From NCBI GenBank assembly GCA_009837445.1, contig VXTM01000004.1:158900-222899 (forward strand): a stretch of 64,000 nt of DNA, read 5' to 3'. Under the pieces are notes generated by a model. The model was not told the DNA's origin and did not search any database. It worked only from the letters and a program-made list of their open reading frames with translations. Positions within the stretch are counted from its first letter, which is position 1, and each line of letters begins with the position of its first letter. This document shows positions 38,455 through 46,821 of the stretch, piece after piece. The translations under genes and the position numbers were made by a program. The stretch is from Acidimicrobiaceae bacterium. GTDB taxonomy: Bacteria > Actinomycetota > Acidimicrobiia > Acidimicrobiales > Aldehydirespiratoraceae.

Positions 38455-39639
38455 CTACAACGCCTCTCGCGTGCCGAGCACGACGGTGCCCATGGCTGAG
38501 AGTGCCCCGCCAGCGCCGTGGGCCACCGCGACGGTCGCGCCGGGCACCTGCCGGGAGTCGCACTCGCCGCGGAGCTGCCGGACCGCTTCCACCACGAGGA
38601 ACATCCCGTACATCCCCGGGTGGGTGTAGGACAGCCCGCCTCCGTTGGTGTTCATGGGCAGCGAACCCCCCGGGCCGAGCTTGCCGTCCTCCACGAAGCT
38701 TCCGCCCTCACCCTTGGCACAGAACCCGAGGTCCTCGAGATGGAGCAGGGCGGTGATGGTGAAGGAGTCGTAGGCCATCAGGACGTCCACATCGGCGGTG
38801 GTTATCCCGGCCATGTCGAAGGCCCGCCGTCCCGACACCGCACCGGCTGTGACCGTGATATCAGGCATCTGGCTGATCATGTCGTGGTCGTGGCAACTGG
38901 CTGCACCCAGAACGTAGGCCGGGGGCTTGGCCAGGTCGGCGGCCCGCTCGGCGCTGGTCAGCACGAACGCACCCGCGCCGTCGGTGACCAGGCAGCAGTC
39001 CAGGCGATGCAGCGGCGACAGCAGCACCGGGGAGTCGATCACGTCCTCGACCGTGATCGGTGACTGGTAGCGGGCTCTCGGGTTCATCGCGGCCCACTGG
39101 CGGGTGCTCACCGCGATCTGGGCCAGCTGCTCCGGCGTCGTCCCGTACTGGGCCATGTGCCGGCTGGCGGCCAGGGCATACGGCCCCATCGGCTGCCACA
39201 GCCCGAACGGCGCCTCCCACTCGGCCTCGGGGTGGTAGCCGATCCACAGCGGCATCTCGGAGTCGATGCCCCTGTTACGGTCGCCTCGGGGCGTCTCCGC
39301 GTAGGTGCACACCACCACCTCGCAGAGACCGGTGGCGATGGCCGCGGCGGCGTGCTCAAGATGGACCTCGTAGCTGGAGCCCCCGACGTTGGTCCCCTCG
39401 GTGAAGACCGGACGGATGCCCAGATACTCAGCCAGACCGAGCGATGAGCCCACGTAGGTGGAGGGGCCTACATGGCACACGCCGTCCACATCTCTCAGCG
39501 TCAGGCCGGCATCGTCGAGGGCCTCGGCGATCATCGCTGCCTCCAGCGCCCGGCCCCGGTTGGGGAGCTCGCCGGTCGGTGAGGCCGCGTCGGCCACCCC
39601 TACGACCGCAGTCGCGCCCCGCAGGGTTCGCTCGCCCAT
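38455..39639 (-). CDS. Thiolase-like (SCP-x/lipid-transfer type) protein lacking the usual nucleophilic Cys
   Basis: EGTNVGGSSYEVHLEHAAAAIATG; NTNGGGLSYTHPGMYGMF; adjacent DUF35 partner. Confidence 0.87.
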   Translation of the reverse strand: MGERTLRGATAVVGVADAASPTGELPNRGRALEAAMIAEALDDAGLTLRDVDGVCHVGPSTYVGSSLGLAEYLGIRPVFTEGTNVGGSSYEVHLEHAAAAIATGLCEVVVCTYAETPRGDRNRGIDSEMPLWIGYHPEAEWEAPFGLWQPMGPYALAASRHMAQYGTTPEQLAQIAVSTRQWAAMNPRARYQSPITVEDVIDSPVLLSPLHRLDCCLVTDGAGAFVLTSAERAADLAKPPAYVLGAASCHDHDMISQMPDITVTAGAVSGRRAFDMAGITTADVDVLMAYDSFTITALLHLEDLGFCAKGEGGSFVEDGKLGPGGSLPMNTNGGGLSYTHPGMYGMFLVVEAVRQLRGECDSRQVPGATVAVAHGAGGALSAMGTVVLGTREAL

Positions 39640-39758
39640 CTCGCCCCCTTCCCACAGCGAAGGCAGCCGCCGCCGGACGCCGCGAGTCTTGTGGACACGT
39701 CTCCAGCGGGCAAAATCAGATGCAGGCCGAACCGGGACCCCACAACAGGAGGACCGAC

Positions 39759-41324
39759 ATGGATCAGGAGCGCTCCATGGACGAGCTGACCGAGGACCTC
39801 GAGCAGCGACGGCGGCGGGTCCGGGACGATATGGGAGGCACCCATCGGGTCCAGTCCCTGCGCGACCGGGGCATCCTGAACGCCCGAGAGAGGATCGACC
39901 TCCTGCTCGACGAGGGCTCGTTCCGGGAGGTCGGGACGTTCGCGGTGTCGTGGAACCCCGACGATCGGGAGGGCACCCCCGGCGACGGCCGCATCTGCGG
40001 CTTCGGGCTCGTCGATGGTCGCCCGGTAGCGGTCGAAGCCGACGACGTCACCGTGAAGGGTGCCTCCTCGGCTGTCGTCAACCTGCGCCGGATGGACCGG
40101 GTCTACCTTCAGGCGGTACGAGCCGGCCACCCGCTCGTGTACTTCGGCGAGAACCGCGGCGGGCGACTCCCCGAGTACATCGGAAGCGAGGCCATCTGCG
40201 AAGTCGGCCACGAAGCCATCGCCTGGCTCAAGCGCAAGCGGGACATCCCTCTGGCCACAGTCATCACGGGAACGTCGCTCGGCTCGTCCAGCCTGATCGC
40301 GGCGGCCAGCGACCTGGCCGTACAGGTCGAGGGGACCACGATGAGCGTGGTCTCGCCCGGCATCGTCGAGATCGCCACCGGCGAGTCGGTCGCGCTCGAG
40401 GAACTGGGCGGACCCGAAGTGCATGCCCGTATCACCGGGCTGACCGACCTGATCGCACCCGACGTCGAAGAAGCGGTGCGCATGGTGCAGCAGTGGCTGT
40501 CCTACCTGCCGTCCAACATCGAGCAGCCACCGCCGCTCGCTCCCGAAGCCCCTCCGCCGGGCCGGGCCCGGCTCAGCGAGATGGTGCCCACCCAGCGCCG
40601 GCGCGGCTACGACATGCGAAGGGTGCTGACCGAGCTCGTCGACAGCGGCGAGTACCTCGAGTTGAAGCCCAAGTTCGGTCGCAGCCTCACCACGGTGCTG
40701 GCCCGTCTCGGGGGCATGCCGGTCGGAATCATGGCCTCGAACCCGATGTTCGAGGCGGGCTCGCTGACCCCCGCGGCCTGCGACAAGGGGACCCGGCTGC
40801 TGTGCCTGTGCGACGCCTTCGACCTGCCGCTGATCATCCTCCAGGACACCCCGGGGTTCCTGGTCGGCCGCAAGGTCGAGCACGACCGCTTCATCAACAA
40901 GTCCACGATGTTCTTCGAGGCCCTGGTACAGGCCTCGATGCCCAGGCTGGTGGTGCTGGTCCGCAAGGCCTACGGAGCGGCCTTCGGCAGTCTGGGAGGT
41001 GCAGGCACCGGAAGCGATCTGCTGGTTGCTTGGCCCACCGCGGAGATCGGCTTCATGGACCCCGAGGTGGCGGTCAACGCGCTGTACGGCGACGAACTGG
41101 CCGGCCTGGAGGGCCATGAGCGGGCCGCCCGGTTCGAGGAGCTCGCCGCCGGAATGCGCCAGGGCAACGACCCCTACGGCCCGGCCGGGACGATGCAGAT
41201 CGACGAGGTCATCCATCCCGATGAGACCCGCTCACTGCTGATTTCCGAACTGCGGCGTCACCGGTCGCTGCCGCCAAGACCGCCCCATCAGCGGTCGCTG
41301 AGGAACTGGCCGACCAGTTGGTGA
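39759..41324 (+). CDS. Acyl-CoA carboxylase carboxyltransferase subunit
   Basis: ARERIDLLLDEGSFREVGTF; GSLTPAACDKGTRLLCLCDAFDLPLIILQDTPGFLVG; RKAYGAAFGSLGG. Confidence 0.92.
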   Translation: MDQERSMDELTEDLEQRRRRVRDDMGGTHRVQSLRDRGILNARERIDLLLDEGSFREVGTFAVSWNPDDREGTPGDGRICGFGLVDGRPVAVEADDVTVKGASSAVVNLRRMDRVYLQAVRAGHPLVYFGENRGGRLPEYIGSEAICEVGHEAIAWLKRKRDIPLATVITGTSLGSSSLIAAASDLAVQVEGTTMSVVSPGIVEIATGESVALEELGGPEVHARITGLTDLIAPDVEEAVRMVQQWLSYLPSNIEQPPPLAPEAPPPGRARLSEMVPTQRRRGYDMRRVLTELVDSGEYLELKPKFGRSLTTVLARLGGMPVGIMASNPMFEAGSLTPAACDKGTRLLCLCDAFDLPLIILQDTPGFLVGRKVEHDRFINKSTMFFEALVQASMPRLVVLVRKAYGAAFGSLGGAGTGSDLLVAWPTAEIGFMDPEVAVNALYGDELAGLEGHERAARFEELAAGMRQGNDPYGPAGTMQIDEVIHPDETRSLLISELRRHRSLPPRPPHQRSLRNWPTSW

Positions 41325-41370
41325 CATTCATGGCCTCCCACGAGCTTGGCCTCGCTCTGCAGGGGGCTCC

Positions 41371-41382
41371 TAGGATGAGCCC
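41371..41382 (+). promoter_or_regulatory. Leaderless-type -10 element (TAGGAT, 6 nt 5' of GTG)
   Basis: CTCCTAGGATGAGCCC-GTG, same leader as the 28334 paralog. Confidence 0.5.
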
Positions 41383-42153
41383 GTGGTCAGCCTGGGGGAC
41401 TATCCCGACGTCACCGTCGACGTCGGCGAGGACTACGTGGCCATGGTCACGATCCGCCGCCCCCCGAACAACTTCTTCGACTTCCACCTGATCGCAGCGC
41501 TGGCGGCTGCCTTCGCCGACCTGGACGACCACGATGGATGCCGAGCCATCGTGCTGGCGTCGGAGGGCAAGCACTTCTGCGCGGGTGCCAACTTCGCGCG
41601 CGACGACGAGGAGCGGGTGGACGAGCTGTACCGCGAGGCGGTCAAGCTGTTCGAGGCCAAGACGCCGGTGGTTGCCGCCGTCCAAGGCGCCGCGGTCGGA
41701 GGCGGGCTGGGTCTGGCCATGATGGCCGACTTCAGGGTGGCCGCGCCCACGGCGCGTTTCTCAGCCAACTTCTCCCTGCTGGGCTTCCACCATGGCTTCG
41801 GTCTCAGCGTCACCCTGCCTCGCGCCGTCGGCTACCAGACCAGCCTCGACATGCTCTACACCGGTCGCCGGGTGAAGGGCGAGGAGGCCTTGGAGTTCGG
41901 GCTTTGTGACGAATTGGTACCGCTGGACCAGCTCGCGGAGGCTGCACACGCCAAGGCGTCCGTCCTGGCCGGGACCAGTCCCCTGTCGATGCGCGCCATC
42001 CGCGAGACCATGAGGGGTGAGCTGGCCTCCCTTGTCAGGGCGGCTACCGACCGCGAGATGGCCGAGCAGAACATGCTGGAGCGCACCAACGACTTCACCG
42101 AGGGCGTCGCGGCTTACGCCGAGCGCCGCAAGCCGAACTTCACCGCCACGTGA
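41383..42153 (+). CDS. Enoyl-CoA hydratase/isomerase (close paralog of 28334 CDS)
   Basis: GKHFCAGANF; VQGAAVGGGLGLAMMADFRVA; tail DFTEGVAAYAERRKPNF. Confidence 0.93.
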   Translation: MVSLGDYPDVTVDVGEDYVAMVTIRRPPNNFFDFHLIAALAAAFADLDDHDGCRAIVLASEGKHFCAGANFARDDEERVDELYREAVKLFEAKTPVVAAVQGAAVGGGLGLAMMADFRVAAPTARFSANFSLLGFHHGFGLSVTLPRAVGYQTSLDMLYTGRRVKGEEALEFGLCDELVPLDQLAEAAHAKASVLAGTSPLSMRAIRETMRGELASLVRAATDREMAEQNMLERTNDFTEGVAAYAERRKPNFTAT

Positions 42154-42172
42154 TTGGGGTGAGGAGGAAACC

Positions 42173-42649
42173 ATGAGCAACTCGGCTGCCGCCCTGGAGG
42201 CCATGAGCCACCGGATCGGCCAACTCCAGGGCACCGGGGACTGGTTCACCGTCACCCAGCAGCAGATCAACGATTTCGCGGACGTGACCCACGACCACCA
42301 GTTCATCCACATCGACCCGGAGCGGGCCGCGGCCGAGACCCCGTTCGGCGGGACGATCGCCCACGGATTTCTCACTCTGTCGATGCTGACGCACCTCCAG
42401 GAATCGATCGGGACCGATCTATGGCGGAGCGAGGGGCTCGAGATGTTCCTCAACTACGGGTTCGACAAGGTCCGCTTCATCAGTCCGGTGCCAACCGGCG
42501 CACGCATCCGGGCCTCAGCCGTTCTCAGCAAGGCCGAGATGAAGGGGACATCGGTCCAGACCACCCGGACTATGACCGTCGAGATCGAGGGGATGGACAG
42601 GCCGGCTCTGGTCGCGGAGTGGATCGACCGCGCCGTCTACGACTCCTAG
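42173..42649 (+). CDS. MaoC family (R)-specific hydratase
   Basis: INDFADVTHDHQFIHIDPERAAAETPFGGTIAHGFLTLSML. Confidence 0.93.
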   Translation: MSNSAAALEAMSHRIGQLQGTGDWFTVTQQQINDFADVTHDHQFIHIDPERAAAETPFGGTIAHGFLTLSMLTHLQESIGTDLWRSEGLEMFLNYGFDKVRFISPVPTGARIRASAVLSKAEMKGTSVQTTRTMTVEIEGMDRPALVAEWIDRAVYDS

Positions 42650-42675
42650 AGGCCGCGAGGGACAGGCGCGACCCT

Positions 42676-44751
42676 CTAGGGCGACGCGCCGAACCAGGCG
42701 TCGTGGAGCCGCTGGTAGATGCCGCTCTCGACGAGGTCGAGCAGGGCTAGATCGATCCTCTCTTGAAGCTCAGGATCGTCCTCGCTGAGCATCAGGCCGT
42801 ATTGGACCCTCTGGAAGTCGGCGCCCACTGTCCCGACCTCGCCGGCCCCCTCCCGGGCGGCGTGGAACTGGAGCACGGGAGCGTCGAACACGACCGCATC
42901 CACCTCACCATCCAGCAGGAGGGGGTAAGCGTCCTCGATGTCGTCCACCAGCACCGGGCCCACCCCGATGGAGGGAAGGTACGCCTCTCCGGCAGAGTGG
43001 GTGGCAGTGGCCACCCGGCGGCCCACCAGATCCGACGGCCCGGAGATCTCCGATCTCAGCTCGTTGACCGCCAGGGACGAGGCGATGGCCGCGGTGAAGC
43101 TGGCGAACACGAGCGTGCCGAGACCGATCCACAGCAGCGCCAGCACGCGGCCCTTCGTTCCCCGAGCGACCTTGTCGCCGTACCCGACGGTGCTCATGGT
43201 CACCACCGACCAGTAGAACGAGTCCCAGATGCCGCGGCGGTAGGGAGTCGCGAAGTCGGGGTTGTTATGGCGCTCCAGCCACCAGATCAAGTGGGCGGCC
43301 ACCAGCACCGCAATCCCGAAGACCACCAGGAGCCAGGGCAGATCCGACGAGGCGATGGCTCTGAAGAACGCGGCGATCCGGTCAACAAGGCCCCGGGACG
43401 ACTGATTGAGGACCAGGATCGTCAGGCCCGAGTCGAGCACAGGCAGCGAGAAGTCGACGACCTCCTCGCGCGACTCGGTGACGGCCACCCCGCCCAGACC
43501 CACCTGGGCCACTCCCCGGCTGATGTCGTCGACCTGCTTGGCCACCGTGTCGACTGCGTAGATCTCGGCCGACATGCCCAGCTTGGCCGCGACCAGCTGC
43601 ACTAGTTCCACCTCGAACCCGCTGTACGTGCGGTTCTCGTAGATCACGAAGGGCGGCAGGGACCGGGCCGCCACCGACAGCGTGCCTCCAGCCTCGGCGG
43701 CGTCGCCCGCAGTGTCGTCCAGCCCGATCGCATCGGGGTCTGCGGCGGTGATCCAACGGTTGACCAGGGCCGCGTTGGCGGCCACCCACTCCTCGGCGTG
43801 GCGCCGGATGTCGGAGGGATCCCCGCCCAGGGTCACCATCCGGACGTTCTGCGCCGATATGTCGGCGAGGGGGATCACCACCTGCTCCAGCAGCGTGCGC
43901 ACCGACGGGTTGGCGTCCAGGAAGTCCGAGTTGGCGACGGCCCGGATGTCGTTGGGGGGCCAGCCGGTCTGGCAGGGATCGTGGGCGCAGCCATCTATCC
44001 CGGCGATGGCCGTCCGGTCCAGTGCCGCCGCCTGATCCGGGGGCAACGACGGGAACGGGGTCTCCAGCCACACGACGTCGGAGCCGGGAACCAGCTCGCC
44101 GACCGTCCAGTTGGGCGTCCATGTGAAGTAGAGGACGGGCTGACCGGACCGGAAACGGTCAATCGTCTCGGTGATGAGGGGTGAGTAGTCGCCCTGCACC
44201 TGCTCCACCGTGCCGGTGAGGCCGTAGGCCTCCAGATGGTGGTCGATGGTGGCCGCGCAGGACCATCCGACATTGCAGCCCACCAGGTCGGCCCGGCCGT
44301 CGCCGTCGTGATCGAAGAGCGCGGCCACCGCGGGGTCGGCAAGGTCTCCCAGGTTGAAGATCCTGTGCGTAGCTGCCGTTGCGGCATCGACGAAGTAGCC
44401 CTGGAGGGCTCCGTCGTCCACCGCGGTGCCGACCCGCGATACGGGGGCCGTGTCGGCGATGAACACCTCGTGTGCGGGGAACCATCCGTTGGCCCACAAG
44501 TCGACCTCGCCCGCCGCAACCGCTTCGTAGAACTGCGCGTTGTCCATTGTCACCGGGCCGTCCACCCGGTAGCCGAGCCGCTCCAGCAGCAGACGGTAGA
44601 CCTCCGCCTGGAACCAGCCGGTATCCCAGGTGGCCCGAGCCAACCGAACCCGGGGGACATCCTCGGACGGGTCCTGCGCGGCCGCTTGGCCTAGGGGCAG
44701 GGCCAGCATGGCGATCATGATCAGCACGACGGCGATTGAGGCTCGTCGCAT
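42676..44751 (-). CDS. Glycine-betaine-binding (OpuAC) domain fused to prokaryotic iGluR-like ligand-gated K+ channel
   Basis: Signal peptide; OpuAC aa ~34-335; SBP_bac_3-like S1 aa ~356-450 (PPFVIYENRTYSGFEVEL); M1 aa ~472-492; P-loop SFYWSVVTMSTVGYGD; M2 LALLWIGLGTLVFASFTAAIASSLAVNEL; S2 aa ~563-689. Confidence 0.9.
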   Translation of the reverse strand: MRRASIAVVLIMIAMLALPLGQAAAQDPSEDVPRVRLARATWDTGWFQAEVYRLLLERLGYRVDGPVTMDNAQFYEAVAAGEVDLWANGWFPAHEVFIADTAPVSRVGTAVDDGALQGYFVDAATAATHRIFNLGDLADPAVAALFDHDGDGRADLVGCNVGWSCAATIDHHLEAYGLTGTVEQVQGDYSPLITETIDRFRSGQPVLYFTWTPNWTVGELVPGSDVVWLETPFPSLPPDQAAALDRTAIAGIDGCAHDPCQTGWPPNDIRAVANSDFLDANPSVRTLLEQVVIPLADISAQNVRMVTLGGDPSDIRRHAEEWVAANAALVNRWITAADPDAIGLDDTAGDAAEAGGTLSVAARSLPPFVIYENRTYSGFEVELVQLVAAKLGMSAEIYAVDTVAKQVDDISRGVAQVGLGGVAVTESREEVVDFSLPVLDSGLTILVLNQSSRGLVDRIAAFFRAIASSDLPWLLVVFGIAVLVAAHLIWWLERHNNPDFATPYRRGIWDSFYWSVVTMSTVGYGDKVARGTKGRVLALLWIGLGTLVFASFTAAIASSLAVNELRSEISGPSDLVGRRVATATHSAGEAYLPSIGVGPVLVDDIEDAYPLLLDGEVDAVVFDAPVLQFHAAREGAGEVGTVGADFQRVQYGLMLSEDDPELQERIDLALLDLVESGIYQRLHDAWFGASP

Positions 44752-44817
44752 GAGCGGCCCCCGGATCGACTCGATGGGAGGCTAGCCCATCCCGGGCTGC
44801 GCTATGGCCGGCGGGAA

Positions 44818-44845
44818 ATAGTAATAAATACTATCTTCTACTATC
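44818..44845. promoter_or_regulatory. AT-rich inverted repeat in divergent channel/BCCT intergenic region
   Basis: ATAGTA-ATAAA-TACTAT (44818-44834) followed by extra CTACTATC half-site. Confidence 0.4.
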
Positions 44846-44966
44846 TCGGTACATCTGCGCGACCTCAGTTTCCGTGTTACGGTCGCGGTGAGTCTGGACA
44901 CCGGGAGGCCCGGTGCACACGCGCCGAGCCCGTCCAGGCCAAGGGGAGACAACCCGGAGGACCGTC

Positions 44967-46790
44967 ATGGACGACGCAGGCAACCCGGCCTCGGAGGATC
45001 CGCGCATCCACCGATCGCCGGACGACACCGACATCAATCTGACCGAGGCGACCCTCGCCTTGCATGATTGGGAGGAGGAGGAGGAGCGCCGCCGCGAGGA
45101 GGCGATCAGCAACCGCAAGTCATTCGAGGGTCTGCAGATCGATCCCGACATCGACTTCTACCCGGAGGTGTCGGATCGGGAGCCCGGGGACCGTAACATC
45201 GTGCGGGCCGGGTTCGACATCCACCCGCAGGTCACGTTCTGGGCGTCGGGGTTCCTGGTGGTGTTCATCTGCCTGTCGATCTTCGTCGAGGCCACGCAGG
45301 ACGTGTTCAGCGAGATCCTCGACTTCATCAACGGGTCGCTCGGCTGGTTCTACATCCTCGACTTCAACATCTTCCTGCTGGTGGCGATGTACTTCGCGTT
45401 CAGCCGTTACGGGAAGATCAAGCTGGGCGGTCCCTTCGCCTTACCGGAGTTCTCCACAGTGTCGTGGTACGCGATGCTGCTGTCGGCGGGGCTGGGCATC
45501 GGGCTGATGTTCTGGGGGGTCGCTGAGCCGATCTTCCACTTCACGTCCCCGGCGCCGCTGTTCGATGTGGAGCCCGGCAGCGTAGAGGCCGGCAAGGCCG
45601 CACTGGCCACCACGTACCTCCATTGGGGCGTTCACGGTTGGGCCCTCTACGGGCTGACGGCGCTGGCTCTGGGCTTCTTCGCCTACAACCGGGGACTGCC
45701 GCTGACGTTCCGGTCGATCTTCTACCCGATCCTCGGGCCGCGCATCTACGGCACCTGGGGCCATGTCATCGACATCCTGACCGTCATCGCCACCCTGTTC
45801 GGGCTGGCCACCTCGCTGGGTTTCGGTGCGCAGCAAGGGGCTGCCGGCCTCAACAAGCTCTTCGGGCTGCCCAACGAGACGTGGTTCCAGATCGTCCTGA
45901 TCCTCGCCATCACCGGGTTGGCCACCATCTCGGTGGTGGCCGGTCTCGATGCGGGGGTCAAGCGGCTCAGCGAGCTGAACATCTGGCTGGCGGGAGCCTT
46001 CCTGGTGTTCATGCTGCTGGTTGGCCCGACGCTGTTCATCCTGTCGCTATACACCCAGAGCCTCGGCTACTACGTGCAGGTCCTGCCGGAGTTCGCGTTC
46101 TGGAACGCAGCCTTCGAGGAGACCCAGTGGCAGGCATGGTGGACGATCTTCTACTGGGGATGGTGGATCTCGTGGTCGCCGTTCGTGGGAATGTTCATCG
46201 CGAGGATCTCCAAGGGCCGCTCGGTGCGCGAGCTGCTCATCGGAGTCATCTTCCTGCCGTCGATCCTGTGCTTCCTGTGGATGTCGGTCTTCGGCGGCTC
46301 GGCCATCAATCTGCAGATGACCGGCGAGCGCGACGTGGCCAGCGCGGTCAACGAGAACGTGGCTACCGCCCTGTTCGACATGTTGGAGGCGTTCCCGCTC
46401 ACCAACATCGTCTCCTTCATAGGAGTGCTGCTGCTGGTGTCGTTCTTCGTGACCTCGTCGGACTCCGGCTCGCTGGTGGTCGACCACCTCACCTCAGGCG
46501 GCAAGCTCGACTCGCCCAAGCCCCAGAGGGTCTTCTGGGCCGTGATGGAGGGTGTGGTGGCCATCGCGCTGCTGATCGGCGGTGGGCTGAGCGCCCTGCA
46601 GACCGCAGCGGTCTCGATCGGGCTGCCGTTCTCGGTGATCCTGTTGATCATGTGCTGGAGCATGAAGAAGGCCTTCACCGAGGAGCTCGACCTGCTCGAG
46701 AGCCACTACGACGAACAGATCTTCCAATCCCAGCACAGCGGCCTGATCGCCCAAGTGAAGGAACGGCTCGCCGAAGGGCCGAAGAAGTGA
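44967..46790 (+). CDS. BCCT family (betaine/carnitine/choline) transporter
   Basis: SAGLGIGLMFWGVAEPIFHF; YWGWWISWSPFVGMFIARISKGRSVRELLIGVIFLPSILCFLWMSVFGG; about 90-aa acidic N-terminal extension. Confidence 0.95.
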   Translation: MDDAGNPASEDPRIHRSPDDTDINLTEATLALHDWEEEEERRREEAISNRKSFEGLQIDPDIDFYPEVSDREPGDRNIVRAGFDIHPQVTFWASGFLVVFICLSIFVEATQDVFSEILDFINGSLGWFYILDFNIFLLVAMYFAFSRYGKIKLGGPFALPEFSTVSWYAMLLSAGLGIGLMFWGVAEPIFHFTSPAPLFDVEPGSVEAGKAALATTYLHWGVHGWALYGLTALALGFFAYNRGLPLTFRSIFYPILGPRIYGTWGHVIDILTVIATLFGLATSLGFGAQQGAAGLNKLFGLPNETWFQIVLILAITGLATISVVAGLDAGVKRLSELNIWLAGAFLVFMLLVGPTLFILSLYTQSLGYYVQVLPEFAFWNAAFEETQWQAWWTIFYWGWWISWSPFVGMFIARISKGRSVRELLIGVIFLPSILCFLWMSVFGGSAINLQMTGERDVASAVNENVATALFDMLEAFPLTNIVSFIGVLLLVSFFVTSSDSGSLVVDHLTSGGKLDSPKPQRVFWAVMEGVVAIALLIGGGLSALQTAAVSIGLPFSVILLIMCWSMKKAFTEELDLLESHYDEQIFQSQHSGLIAQVKERLAEGPKK

Positions 46791-46821
46791 CGGGCCGGCT
46801 TGAGAAGGGAGGAGGCTCGAA

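Noticed and set aside
43174-43191. Reading the TVGYGD protein as a simple voltage-gated or two-TM K+ channel
   Set aside because: The pore is embedded between two SBP-like half-domains (S1/S2), with no S1-S4 voltage sensor; the iGluR-like layout fits better
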